Shown here in pieces: positions 17,809-26,350 of a DNA stretch of 64,000 bases. Under the pieces are notes generated by a model. That model was not told the origin of the DNA and did not search any database. It was given only the letters and a program-made list of their open reading frames with translations. The translations under genes were made by a program, and so were the position numbers. Within the stretch, counting starts at the first letter, position 1, and every line of letters starts with the position of its first letter. The DNA is from Streptomyces indicus (lineage in GTDB: Bacteria > Actinomycetota > Actinomycetes > Streptomycetales > Streptomycetaceae), in the NCBI RefSeq assembly GCF_900100315.1, contig NZ_FNFF01000004.1, forward strand, positions 248,001 to 312,000, read 5' to 3'.

Positions 17809-18441
17809 CTAGTCCCGTTCCCCGTCCTGTTCCCGTTCCCTGTCCTGTTCCCGGTCCCGTACAACACCTGCCATCACCGTCTCCACCATCCGCAGCACGT
17901 CCTCCTCCGACGGCGGCCCGCTGTGGCGGTCGGCGAAGAGCAGGTGGCCGGCGCCGATGAGGGTGGGGGCGAGGACGGCGGCCTCGGCCCCGGCGGCGAT
18001 CCGGCCCCGCTCCTGTTCGGCGGCGAGATAGTCCGCGAGCATCGCGGTCGCCTCGGTGAGCAGCGGGACACCGCTCGGGGTCTCCGCACGCAGCCGGGCG
18101 CGCAGCACGTCCCGCGAGGTGATCAGGCCGACGAGCGCCACCGCCACCGACTGGAACACCTCCGTGAGCGCGCCGGCCACGTGCCCGGTGACGCTGCCGG
18201 TCCCCGCGACCTCCCGCAAGGCCTCGCCCTGCCGCCCGACCCGGACGATCCGGTCCCGCACCAGTTCCGCGAGGAAGGCGTCGAAATCCGCGAAGTGCCG
18301 GTGCAGCACCCCCTTCGCGCAGCCCGCCTCGGTGGTGACGGCCCGGCTGGTCAGGGCGCTCGGCCCGTCCCGCAGCAGGACGCGTTCGGCGGCGGCGAAG
18401 AGCTGCTCGCGTACGTCCCTGATGGCGACGCCTGTCGGCAC
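17809..18441 (-). CDS. TetR-family transcriptional regulator
   Basis: 210 aa from GTG 18441, with GGGAGG eight bases upstream. The N-terminal helix-turn-helix is clear: SALTSRAVTTEAGCAKGVLHRHFADFDAFL (about 28-57) has the TetR HxxF pattern. The C-terminal ligand domain is variable and ends in a charged Arg/Glu/Asp repeat tail (DREQDREREQDGERD). The gene is divergent from a methyltransferase, with a double palindrome in the 51-bp gap, so it probably represses that gene and possibly itself. A longer open frame to 18840 is a shadow of the methyltransferase. Confidence 0.88.
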   Translation of the reverse strand: MPTGVAIRDVREQLFAAAERVLLRDGPSALTSRAVTTEAGCAKGVLHRHFADFDAFLAELVRDRIVRVGRQGEALREVAGTGSVTGHVAGALTEVFQSVAVALVGLITSRDVLRARLRAETPSGVPLLTEATAMLADYLAAEQERGRIAAGAEAAVLAPTLIGAGHLLFADRHSGPPSEEDVLRMVETVMAGVVRDREQDREREQDGERD

Positions 18442-18463
18442 GGTCGGGGTCCTCCCTTGTCGA

Positions 18464-18500
18464 GTGGGCAAGTGCCCACTTAAGGTGGGCGCATGCCCAC
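18464..18500. promoter_or_regulatory. Candidate TetR operator: two 16-bp palindromes
   Basis: GTGGGCAAGTGCCCAC (18464-18479) and GTGGGCGCATGCCCAC (18485-18500) are separated by TTAAG. Their centres are 21 bp apart, two helical turns. They fill the gap between the divergent TetR and methyltransferase genes. The second copy covers the methyltransferase ATG at 18493. Confidence 0.75.
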
Positions 18501-19302
18501 TATCCCTGCCGGCGAGCCCCACCGCCACCGTCGTATGGCCGAGTCCTTCGGCGCGGACGCGGCGCGCTACGACCGCGCCCGCCCCCGCTACCCCGCCGAG
18601 ATGACCGACCGCATCGTCGCCGAGAGCCCCGGCCCCCGCCTGCTCGACGTCGGCTGCGGTACGGGGATCGCGGCGCGGCAGTTCCAGGCCGCGGGCTGCA
18701 CGGTCCTCGGTGTCGAACCCGACGCCCGCATGGCCGAGTTCGCCCGGACCCGCGGGCTCGACGTGGAGGTGGCCCGCTTCGAGGAGTGGGACGCGGCGGG
18801 CCGCACCTTCGACACCGTGGTCTCGGGCCAGGCGTGGCACTGGATCGACCCGGCCGCGGGCGCGCGGGCCGCCGCCGCGGTCCTGCGCCCGGGCGGCCGG
18901 CTCGCGCTCTTCTGGAACGCGTTCCGGCTGCCGGCCCCGGTCGCCGAAGCGCTCGTCACGGCCTGCCGCGAGGTGATGCCGGACGCGCCCTTCGACGTGA
19001 GCGTCCTGGGCGGTCAGCCGGCCGACGCGTACGGTCCGGTCCTCGCGAAGGCCTCCGCGGGACTCGCGGAGGCGGGCGGCTTCACCGACCCCGTCGAGTG
19101 GACCGTCACCTGGTCGAGCGACTGCTCCCGCGCCGCCTACCTCGACCAGCTCCCCACCACGGGCGCGGCCGCCCGCCTCGCACCGGACGACCTGGCCTTC
19201 GTACTCGACCGCGTGGGCACGGCGATCGACGCACTCGGCGGTTCCTTCACGATGAGCTATACGACGGTGGTGCTCGGCGCGCGCCGCACGGCTGGTCTGT
19301 AG
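18493..19302 (+). CDS. Class I SAM-dependent methyltransferase, divergent from TetR
   Basis: 269 aa. FGADAARYDRARPRYPAEM is the typical N-terminal signature of a common actinobacterial Methyltransf_11 group. LLDVGCGTGIAARQF is SAM motif I, VLGVEPD motif II and SGQAWHWIDP the following strand. ATG 18493 lies inside the second palindrome with no ribosome binding site, so it may be translated from a leaderless or very short-leader transcript; ATG 18535 is the alternative. Control by the divergent TetR protein is likely. The substrate is unknown, though such pairs often respond to a toxic small molecule. Confidence 0.82.
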   Translation: MPTIPAGEPHRHRRMAESFGADAARYDRARPRYPAEMTDRIVAESPGPRLLDVGCGTGIAARQFQAAGCTVLGVEPDARMAEFARTRGLDVEVARFEEWDAAGRTFDTVVSGQAWHWIDPAAGARAAAAVLRPGGRLALFWNAFRLPAPVAEALVTACREVMPDAPFDVSVLGGQPADAYGPVLAKASAGLAEAGGFTDPVEWTVTWSSDCSRAAYLDQLPTTGAAARLAPDDLAFVLDRVGTAIDALGGSFTMSYTTVVLGARRTAGL

Positions 19303-19344
19303 GCGGCCGGGACCTCGCGCGGAACACCCGGTACCGTTCCCGAA

Positions 19345-20667
19345 GTGACCTCCCTAGCCCGCATCCGAGACTGGCTCACGGCCCACCCGCTGGCCTTCGA
19401 CGCCACCCTGGCCGCCGCCGTCCTCGCGTGCATGGTCACCGCCTCCTTCGTGGAGCCGTACGGCGTGCACGGGCCGCACTTCGGCCGGGCGCCCGAGGCG
19501 ATCAGCGTGATCCTGATGCTGGTCAGCGCAGGCGCCCTGGTGTTCCGGCGCCGTGCCCCCTTCCTCGTTCTGCTCGTCACGGTCGCCGCCACCCTCGCCG
19601 AACTGACCACCGGCGAGCAGCGCGCCCCCGTGATGATGGCCGTGGTCATCGCCCTGTTCACGGTCGCCTCGATGACGGACCGCCCCACGACCTGGCGGTT
19701 CGCCCTGCCGGTCATGGTCGTCCTGACCGCGGTCGCGATGCTCACGAGCAAGCTGCCCTGGTACGCGCAGGAGAACCTCGGCACCGTCGCCTGGTCCGGC
19801 ATGGCCGCCGCGGCCGGTGACGCGCTGCGCAGCCGGCGCGCCTTCGTCGACGCCATCAGGGAGCGCGCCGAGCGCGCCGAGCGCACCCGCGAGCAGGAGG
19901 CCCTGCGCCGGGTCGCCGAGGAGCGGCTGCGGATCGCCCGCGACCTGCACGACGTGGTCGCCCACCACATCGCCCTCGTCAACGTCCAGGCCGGCGTCGC
20001 CTCGCACGTCATGGACAAGCGCCCCGACCAGGCCAAGGAAGCCCTCGCCCACGTCCGCGAGGCCAGCCGCTCCGCGCTCAACGAACTGCGCGCCACCGTC
20101 GGCCTGTTGCGCCAGTCCGGCGACCCCGAGGCACCCACCGAACCGGCCCCCGGCCTCGCCCGCCTCGACGACCTGCTCGCCACCTTCCGCGCCGCCGGTC
20201 TGCCCGTGGAGCTGGTGAAGGCCGACCGGTCCGAGCCGCTGCCGGCCGCCGTGGACCTCGCCGCGTACCGGATCATCCAGGAGGCCCTGACCAACGTGCA
20301 GAAGCACGCGGGCGAGGGCGCCGAGGCCGAGGTCAGCGTGTTGCGCGTGGGCCGCAACCTGGAGATCACCGTGCTCGACAACGGCGGCTCGCCCGACAGC
20401 ACCCCCGCGTCCGCCCCCGAACCGGCGGCGGAGGACAGGCAGCCCGCGGGGGTCCGCCAGGGCCGCACCCCGCACGGCCCGCCGCCCGAGCCGCCCGCCA
20501 GGTCCGACGGCGGCCACGGCCTGATCGGCATGCGCGAGCGGGTCTCCGCGCTCGGCGGCACCTGCACCACCGGGCCCCGCTACGGAGGCGGCTTCCGCGT
20601 CCATGCGATCCTGCCTCTGAGCACCGAGTCCCCGGCGGCACAGGGCCGTTCCCGCACGTGCCTGTGA
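19345..20667 (+). CDS. NarL/DesK-type sensor histidine kinase
   Basis: 440 aa. Five or so hydrophobic segments lie in the first ~155 residues. HisKA_3 follows with phospho-acceptor His202 in RDLHDVVAHH. The ATPase has AYRIIQEALTNVQKHA (N box), DNGG and GLIGMRERV. About 40 Pro/Ala-rich residues are inserted between the last two boxes, lengthening the ATP lid. The GTG 19345 start lacks a strong ribosome binding site. The response regulator follows after a repeat-rich 214-bp stretch, then an RND transporter. The stimulus is unknown. Confidence 0.9.
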   Translation: MTSLARIRDWLTAHPLAFDATLAAAVLACMVTASFVEPYGVHGPHFGRAPEAISVILMLVSAGALVFRRRAPFLVLLVTVAATLAELTTGEQRAPVMMAVVIALFTVASMTDRPTTWRFALPVMVVLTAVAMLTSKLPWYAQENLGTVAWSGMAAAAGDALRSRRAFVDAIRERAERAERTREQEALRRVAEERLRIARDLHDVVAHHIALVNVQAGVASHVMDKRPDQAKEALAHVREASRSALNELRATVGLLRQSGDPEAPTEPAPGLARLDDLLATFRAAGLPVELVKADRSEPLPAAVDLAAYRIIQEALTNVQKHAGEGAEAEVSVLRVGRNLEITVLDNGGSPDSTPASAPEPAAEDRQPAGVRQGRTPHGPPPEPPARSDGGHGLIGMRERVSALGGTCTTGPRYGGGFRVHAILPLSTESPAAQGRSRTCL

Positions 20668-20885
20668 ACCGGGCGGTGCCGGCGCCGGCTCACCCGTCGG
20701 CGGAGACGTCGGCTCACCTGCCGGCGGAGACACCGGCCCACCTGCCGGCAAAGGCACCGGCTCATCCGCCGGCCCCCGCGCCGGCGGAGCGGCCGGCGCA
20801 CGCACCGATGAACCTGCCAGCGGCGCACGCACCGATGATCCCGCCGGTGCGCCGCGCGCGATCCCGTACGGGGGAGAAGCCATGA
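20658..20885 (+). CDS. Possible small Pro/Ala/His-rich ORF bridging kinase and regulator (doubtful)
   Basis: 75 codons from GTG 20658, which overlaps the kinase end by 10 bp, to a TGA that overlaps the regulator ATG as ATGA. The protein is a degenerate repeat of the type AHLPAETP, repeated about every eight residues, followed by two HAPM-containing units. The underlying DNA has a 24-bp tandem period, which by itself keeps a frame open. No domain was seen. It could be a translated coupler between the two genes or simply a repeat expansion that separated a formerly overlapping pair. Confidence 0.35.
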   Translation: MPVNRAVPAPAHPSAETSAHLPAETPAHLPAKAPAHPPAPAPAERPAHAPMNLPAAHAPMIPPVRRARSRTGEKP

Positions 20886-21571
20886 CCATCCGTGTCCTGC
20901 TCGCCGACGACCAGGCCCTGCTGCGCAGCGCGTTCAAGGTGCTCGTCGACTCCGAGCCCGATATGGAGGTCGTGGGCGAGGCCTCCGACGGCGCCGAGGC
21001 CGTGGCGCTCGCCCGCTCCGAGCGTGCCGACGTCGTCCTCATGGACATCCGCATGCCCGGCACGGACGGCCTCGCCGCCACCCGCATGATCAGCGAGGAC
21101 CCCGAACTCTCCCAGGTGCACGTGGTGATGCTCACGACCTTCGAGGTCGACGAGTACGTGGTGCAGTCCCTGCGGGCCGGCGCCTCCGGCTTCCTCGGCA
21201 AGGGCTCCGAGCCCGAGGAGCTGCTCAACGCCATCCGCGTGGCCGCCGACGGCGAGGCGCTGCTCTCGCCGGTCGCGACCAAAGGGCTGATCGCCAAGTT
21301 CCTCGCGCAGGGCGGCAGTTCGCAGTCCGACGGCGACGAGGGCGGGGCGCACGCCGAGAGGCTCGCGCAGCTCACCGGACGCGAGCGCGAGGTGCTGGTG
21401 CAGGTCGCCGGCGGGCTGTCCAACGACGAGATCGCCGAGCGGCTCAGCGTCAGCCCGCTCACCGTGAAGACCCATGTGAACCGCGCGATGGCCAAGCTCG
21501 GCGCGCGCGACCGCGCCCAACTCGTCGTCATCGCCTACGAGTCCGGACTTGTCCGGCCGAAGGCCGACTGA
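20882..21571 (+). CDS. NarL/LuxR-family response regulator
   Basis: 229 aa. The receiver domain has Asp9/Asp10, phospho-acceptor Asp55 (VVLMDIRMPG) and Lys in FLGKGSEP. An acidic Ser/Asp/Gly linker (about 143-158) leads to a LuxR helix-turn-helix (LTGREREVLVQVAGGLSNDEIAERLSVSPLTVKTHVNR). The start is ATG 20882, with GGGGGAG nearby. It is the cognate partner of the upstream kinase. The RND transporter gene just downstream, with a large palindrome in its leader, is a plausible target. Confidence 0.93.
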   Translation: MTIRVLLADDQALLRSAFKVLVDSEPDMEVVGEASDGAEAVALARSERADVVLMDIRMPGTDGLAATRMISEDPELSQVHVVMLTTFEVDEYVVQSLRAGASGFLGKGSEPEELLNAIRVAADGEALLSPVATKGLIAKFLAQGGSSQSDGDEGGAHAERLAQLTGREREVLVQVAGGLSNDEIAERLSVSPLTVKTHVNRAMAKLGARDRAQLVVIAYESGLVRPKAD

Positions 21572-21633
21572 TCCCACCCGGTCCCCGGGGGCGAACCTGG
21601 ACGAGCCGGACGCGCTCCCTCCGAGGGTTGAGT

Positions 21634-21659
21634 GCGCGTACTGCGCACGCAGTACGCGC
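21634..21659. promoter_or_regulatory. 26-bp palindrome upstream of the RND transporter gene
   Basis: Arms GCGCGTACTGCG (21634-21645) and CGCAGTACGCGC (21648-21659) are perfect inverted repeats around CA. They lie 141 bp before the transporter ATG and 63 bp after the response regulator stop. The site could be an operator or a stable hairpin. No poly-T tail follows, so a terminator is less likely. Confidence 0.6.
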
Positions 21660-21799
21660 GCGCCCGGGAAACGGGTCCGGGGGCCGAGGAATCCCCTTCC
21701 TCGATGGCTGATCGTGTACGCGGGCACCTCTCTGCGCCTGACCGCACGGGCGCCGCGTGCCCTCCTGCCGCGCAAGCCACAGAAGGAAGTCCCCATCCC

Positions 21800-24700
21800 A
21801 TGTCCTGGCTGTCCAGATTCAGCCTCGCGCAGCGAGCCCTGATCGGGCTGGTGTCGATCGTCGCCCTGGTGTTCGGCGCCATCGCCATCCCCCAGTTGAA
21901 GCAGCAGTTGCTGCCCTCCATCGAACTGCCGATGGTGTCGGTGATCGCCCCGTACCAGGGCGCCTCTCCCGATGTGGTCGAGAAGCAGGTCGTGGAGCCG
22001 CTCGAGGACTCCCTCGAAGCGGTCGACGGCATCAAGTCCGTCACGGCCACCGCCAGCGAGGGCAACGCCCTGCTCATGGCCTCCTTCGACTACGGCGACG
22101 GCACCAAGCAGCTGGTCGCCGACGTCCAGCAGGCCGTCAACCGCGCCCGCGCCCAGCTGCCCGACGACGTGGACCCGCAGGTCGTCGCCGGTTCCACCGA
22201 CGACATCCCGACCGTGGTGCTCGCCGCCTCGGCCGAGGGCAAGGACCAGCAGGCGCTCGCCGACGAGCTCGACCGCTCGGTGGTGCCGGTGCTCGAAGGC
22301 ATCGACGGGGTCGCCCAGGTGGCGATCGACGGCGTGCGCGACGTCGAGGTCTCGGTCACGCCCGACGACGCGAAGCTGGCCAAGGCGGGCCTGACCCCGG
22401 CCGCGCTGGTCCAGTCGCTCCAGGCGGGCGGCGCCACGCTGCCGGCCGGCTCCTTCGACGAGGACGGCAAGAACCGCACCGTCCAGGTCGGCGGCGGCTT
22501 CACCTCGCTGGAGCAGATCGAGAACCTGATGGTCACCGGCGGCCAGGGCCAGGCTCCGGGCGCCAAGGCGCCGAAGCCCGTACGCCTCGCCGACGTCGCG
22601 AAGGTCGAGGAGACCGAGGCCAAGGCCGACTCCCTGACCCGTACGAACGGCGAACCGAGCCTCGCGATCGTCGTCACCATGGACCAGGACGGCTCCGCGG
22701 TCGCGATCTCCAAGGCGGTCGAGGACGAACTGCCCTCCCTGCGCAAGGACTTGGGCGCGGGCGCCGACCTGACCGTGGTCTCCGACCAGGGCCCGGCCGT
22801 CGAGAAGTCCATCTCCAGCCTGACCACCGAGGGCGCGCTCGGCCTCGCCTTCGCGGTCATCGTGATCCTGGTCTTCCTCGCGTCCCTGCGCTCCACGCTG
22901 GTCACCGCGGTCTCGATCCCGCTGTCGGTCGTGCTCGCGCTGATCGTCCTGTGGACCCGCGATCTCTCGCTCAACATGCTCACGCTGGGCGCGCTCACGA
23001 TCGCGATCGGCCGGGTCGTGGACGACTCGATCGTGGTCCTGGAGAACATCAAGCGGCATCTCACCTACGGCGAGGAGCGCAAGGACGCCATCCTCAATGC
23101 CGTGCGCGAGGTCTCCGGCGCCGTCACCTCCTCCACCCTCACCACCGTCGCCGTCTTCCTGCCGATCGGTCTGGTGGGCGGCATGGTGGGCGAGCTGTTC
23201 GGCTCGTTCTCGCTGACCGTCACGGCCGCGCTGCTCGCGTCCCTGGTCGTCTCCCTGACGGTCGTCCCGGTCCTGTCGTACTGGTTCCTGCGCGCGCCCA
23301 AGGGCACGTCCACGGACCCGGAGGAGGCCCGGCGTGCGGCGGAGGAGAAGGAGGCGAAGAGCATCCTTCAGCGCGCCTACGTCCCGGTGCTGCGCTTCGC
23401 CACCCGCCGCCGCATCACCAGCGTCGTGATCGCGCTCGTGGTCCTGGTCGGCACGTTCGGCCTCGCCCCCATGCTCAAGACCAACTTCTTCGACCAGGGC
23501 GAGCAGAAGGTCCTCTCCATCAAGCAGGAGCTGGAGCCCGGCACCAGCCTGGCCGCCACGGACGCGGCCACGAAGAAGATCGAGCAGGTGCTCGAGGGCA
23601 TCGACGAGGTCAAGGAGCACCAGGTCACCGTCGGTTCCTCCGGCTGGCTCGCGGCCTTCGGCGGCGGCACGGACACCAACCAGGCCTCGTACCAGATCAC
23701 GCTCACCGACGATGCCTCGTACGAGGAGACGCGCGACAAGATCGACGCCGAGCTCGCGAAGCTCGACGGCATCGGGGACACCCGTATCGCCGCCGGTGAC
23801 GGCTTCGCCAACCAGGACCTGAGCGTGGTCGTGAAGGCCGCGGACGCCGAGGTCCTGGAGCGGGCGGCCGAGCAGGTACGGGCCGAGGTGGCGAAGATCG
23901 ACGACGTCACCGACGTCCAGAGCGACCTCGCCCAGTCCGTCCCGCGGATCTCGGTCCGCGCCAACGACAAGGCCGCGGCGGCCGGTTACAACGACGCCAC
24001 CCTCGGCCAGGTCGTCGCCCAGTCCGTCCGCGGCACCCCGAGCGCCAAGGCGATCCTGGACGACACCGAGCGCGACGTGCTGGTGAAGTCCGCGAACCCG
24101 GCCACCACGGTGGACGAGCTGAAGAATCTGAACCTCGGCCGGGTCAAGCTCGGTGACATCGCCACCGTCGAGGTCGTGGACGGCCCGGTCTCCATGACCC
24201 GGATCGACGGCTCGCGCGCGGCCACCATCACGGCCAAGCCGACCGGCGACAACACGGGCGCGGTCAGCGCCTCGCTGCAGACCAAGCTGAACCAGCTGGA
24301 GAAGGACCTGCCCGACGGCGCCACCGTCTCCATCGGCGGTGTCTCCGAGGACCAGGACGAGGCCTTCGCCTCGCTCGGCCTCGCAATGCTCGCGGCGATC
24401 GCCATCGTCTTCATGCTCCTGGTGGCGACCTTCAAGTCCCTGGCCCAGCCGCTGATCCTGCTGGTCTCCATCCCGTTCGCGGCCACCGGCGCGATCGGCC
24501 TGCTCATCGCCACGGGCACCCCGATGGGCGTTCCGGCGCTGATCGGCATGCTGATGCTCATCGGCATCGTGGTGACCAACGCGATCGTCCTGATCGACCT
24601 GATCAACCAGTACCGGGCCCAGGGCCTTGGGGTGGTCGAGTCGGTCATCGAGGGCGGCCGCCACCGTCTGCGCCCGATCCTCATGACGGCGCTCGCCACG

Positions 24701-24991
24701 ATCTTCGCGCTGCTGCCGATGGCCGCGGGCGTCACGGGCGAGGGCGGCTTCATCGGCCAGCCCCTGGCCATCGTGGTGATCGGCGGCCTGCTGAGCTCCA
24801 CGCTCCTGACCCTGCTCCTGGTCCCGACGCTGTACGCGATGCTGGAGCTGCGCAAGGAGAAGCGGGCGAAAAAGAAGGCGGCCAAGAAGGCCAAGCGCGC
24901 GAACAGCGACGCCGGCATTCCGGAGCAGCCCTCCGAGCCGGGTACGGACGTGGACTCGGACTCGGATCTCCTGGACGCCCTGGACCACTGA
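21800..24991 (+). CDS. RND-family efflux transporter (HAE1/AcrB type)
   Basis: 1063 aa, close to the usual ~1040 for AcrB-type pumps. TM1 (about 14-34) is followed by a large extracytoplasmic loop, a central membrane block with the proton-relay pair Asp408/Asp409 (GRVVDDSIVVLEN), a second loop and a C-terminal membrane block with GIVVTNAIVLIDLINQ. The tail is Lys-rich. ATG 21800 follows AGAAGGAAG; the frame runs upstream to 21632, but that region holds the palindrome. No membrane-fusion or outer-membrane partner is present, as expected in a monoderm. Drug or lipid export is inferred. Confidence 0.9.
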   Translation: MSWLSRFSLAQRALIGLVSIVALVFGAIAIPQLKQQLLPSIELPMVSVIAPYQGASPDVVEKQVVEPLEDSLEAVDGIKSVTATASEGNALLMASFDYGDGTKQLVADVQQAVNRARAQLPDDVDPQVVAGSTDDIPTVVLAASAEGKDQQALADELDRSVVPVLEGIDGVAQVAIDGVRDVEVSVTPDDAKLAKAGLTPAALVQSLQAGGATLPAGSFDEDGKNRTVQVGGGFTSLEQIENLMVTGGQGQAPGAKAPKPVRLADVAKVEETEAKADSLTRTNGEPSLAIVVTMDQDGSAVAISKAVEDELPSLRKDLGAGADLTVVSDQGPAVEKSISSLTTEGALGLAFAVIVILVFLASLRSTLVTAVSIPLSVVLALIVLWTRDLSLNMLTLGALTIAIGRVVDDSIVVLENIKRHLTYGEERKDAILNAVREVSGAVTSSTLTTVAVFLPIGLVGGMVGELFGSFSLTVTAALLASLVVSLTVVPVLSYWFLRAPKGTSTDPEEARRAAEEKEAKSILQRAYVPVLRFATRRRITSVVIALVVLVGTFGLAPMLKTNFFDQGEQKVLSIKQELEPGTSLAATDAATKKIEQVLEGIDEVKEHQVTVGSSGWLAAFGGGTDTNQASYQITLTDDASYEETRDKIDAELAKLDGIGDTRIAAGDGFANQDLSVVVKAADAEVLERAAEQVRAEVAKIDDVTDVQSDLAQSVPRISVRANDKAAAAGYNDATLGQVVAQSVRGTPSAKAILDDTERDVLVKSANPATTVDELKNLNLGRVKLGDIATVEVVDGPVSMTRIDGSRAATITAKPTGDNTGAVSASLQTKLNQLEKDLPDGATVSIGGVSEDQDEAFASLGLAMLAAIAIVFMLLVATFKSLAQPLILLVSIPFAATGAIGLLIATGTPMGVPALIGMLMLIGIVVTNAIVLIDLINQYRAQGLGVVESVIEGGRHRLRPILMTALATIFALLPMAAGVTGEGGFIGQPLAIVVIGGLLSSTLLTLLLVPTLYAMLELRKEKRAKKKAAKKAKRANSDAGIPEQPSEPGTDVDSDSDLLDALDH

Positions 24992-25007
24992 CAGGCCGTA
25001 CGGAAGA

Positions 25008-25045
25008 CCGAAGGGCGCCCCGCAGGTGTGCGGGGCGCCCTTCGG
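25008..25045. terminator. Bidirectional terminator between the RND gene and nadA
   Basis: A perfect stem of at least 15 bp (GAAGGGCGCCCCGCA with its complement) around GGTG lies in the 67-bp gap between convergent genes. Confidence 0.9.
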
Positions 25046-25058
25046 GCATGGAGCGGCT

Positions 25059-26249
25059 CTACGGCAGAGCGAGCATCCGCTCGAGGGCCAGCTTGGCGAA
25101 GGACTCGGTCTCCTTGTCGACCTGGATCTGGTTGATCAGCTTGCCGTCCGCAAGCGACTCAAGGGCCCATACGAGATGGGGCAGATCGATCCGGTTCATG
25201 GTCGAGCAGAAGCAGACCGTCTTGTCGAGGAAGACGACCTCCTTGCCCTCCGGCGCGAACCGGTTGGCGAGGCGGCGCACCAGGTTGAGCTCGGTGCCGA
25301 TGGCCCACTTGGAGCCGGCCGGGGCGGCCTCCAGGGTCTTGATGATGTACTCCGTCGACCCCACGTAGTCCGCGGCGGCGACGACCTCGTGCTTGCACTC
25401 GGGGTGCACGAGGACGTTGACACCCGGGATGCGCTCGCGCACGTCGTTCACGCTGTCGAGGCTGAACCGGCCGTGCACGGAGCAGTGCCCGCGCCACAGG
25501 ATCATCTTGGCGGCGCGCAGCTCTTCGTTCGTCAGGCCGCCGTTGGGCTTGTGCGGGTTGTACACCACACAGTCGTCCAGGGACATCCCCATGTCCCGCA
25601 CGGCGGTGTTCCGCCCGAGGTGCTGGTCCGGCAGGAACAGCACCTTCTCACCCTGCTCGAACGCCCAGTCCAGTGCGCGCTTGGCATTGCTGGACGTGCA
25701 GATGGTGCCACCGTGCTTGCCGGTGAACGCCTTGATGTCGGCGGAGGAGTTCATGTAGCTCACCGGCACCACCTGCTCGGCTATGCCGGCCTCGGTCAGT
25801 ACGTCCCAGCACTCGGCGACCTGCTCGGCGGTGGCCATGTCGGCCATGGAGCACCCGGCGGCGAGATCGGGCAGCACGACCTTCTGGTCGTCACCGGTCA
25901 GAATGTCCGCCGACTCGGCCATGAAGTGCACGCCGCAGAACACGATGTACTCGGCCTCGGGCTTCGCGGCCGCGTCCCGCGCGAGCTTGAACGAGTCGCC
26001 GGTGACATCCGCGAACTGGATGACCTCGTCGCGCTGGTAGTGGTGCCCGAGCACGAACACCTTGTCGCCGAGCTTCTCCTTGGCCGCGCGCGCACGCTCG
26101 ACCAGGTCCGGGTCGGACGGGGACGGCAGGTCGCCGGGGCAGTCCACACCGCGCTCGCTCTTGGGGTCGGCTTCGCGGCCGAGCAGCAGCAGGGCGAGCG
26201 GAGTCGGCTGCGGGTCAACGCTGTGGGCAAGGTCCTGGGCCGTGGTCAC
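25059..26249 (-). CDS. nadA: Quinolinate synthase NadA
   Basis: 396 aa. NadA condenses iminoaspartate with dihydroxyacetone phosphate to make quinolinate for NAD, using a 4Fe-4S cluster. Visible signatures are VLGHHYQRDEVIQFAD, YIVFCGVHFMAESADIL, PECKHEVV, GTELNLVRRL and VCFCSTMNRI, including the cluster cysteines. Start GTG 26249 is preferred because AAAGGG lies eight bases upstream; GTG 26258 touches that site. No nadB or nadC is adjacent in the window. Two matching palindromes lie just upstream. Confidence 0.95.
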   Translation of the reverse strand: MTTAQDLAHSVDPQPTPLALLLLGREADPKSERGVDCPGDLPSPSDPDLVERARAAKEKLGDKVFVLGHHYQRDEVIQFADVTGDSFKLARDAAAKPEAEYIVFCGVHFMAESADILTGDDQKVVLPDLAAGCSMADMATAEQVAECWDVLTEAGIAEQVVPVSYMNSSADIKAFTGKHGGTICTSSNAKRALDWAFEQGEKVLFLPDQHLGRNTAVRDMGMSLDDCVVYNPHKPNGGLTNEELRAAKMILWRGHCSVHGRFSLDSVNDVRERIPGVNVLVHPECKHEVVAAADYVGSTEYIIKTLEAAPAGSKWAIGTELNLVRRLANRFAPEGKEVVFLDKTVCFCSTMNRIDLPHLVWALESLADGKLINQIQVDKETESFAKLALERMLALP

Positions 26250-26303
26250 GTCACGCACCCTTTCTTCTTCCGGCGGGCAGACCCACCGTCCGGGCCTGCT
26301 TTT

Positions 26304-26350
26304 CGTCGAATTGACGCTATCTATCATAACTGCTTCACGTCAGATTGACG
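26304..26350. promoter_or_regulatory. Paired 13-bp palindromes in the nadA promoter region
   Basis: CGTCGAATTGACG (26304-26316) and CGTCAGATTGACG (26338-26350) share 11 of 13 bases, with centres 34 bp apart. The interval between them is AT-rich (CTATCTATCATAACTG), unlike its surroundings, and could hold the -10. They lie 55-101 bp upstream of the nadA start. This is a candidate operator for an NAD-biosynthesis repressor. Confidence 0.65.

Noticed and set aside
20762-24988. Minus-strand open frame of about 1400 codons opposite the RND transporter
   Set aside because: The plus strand encodes an intact RND pump with Asp408/Asp409. The antisense frame has only repetitive Asp/Arg/His/Gly-rich sequence.
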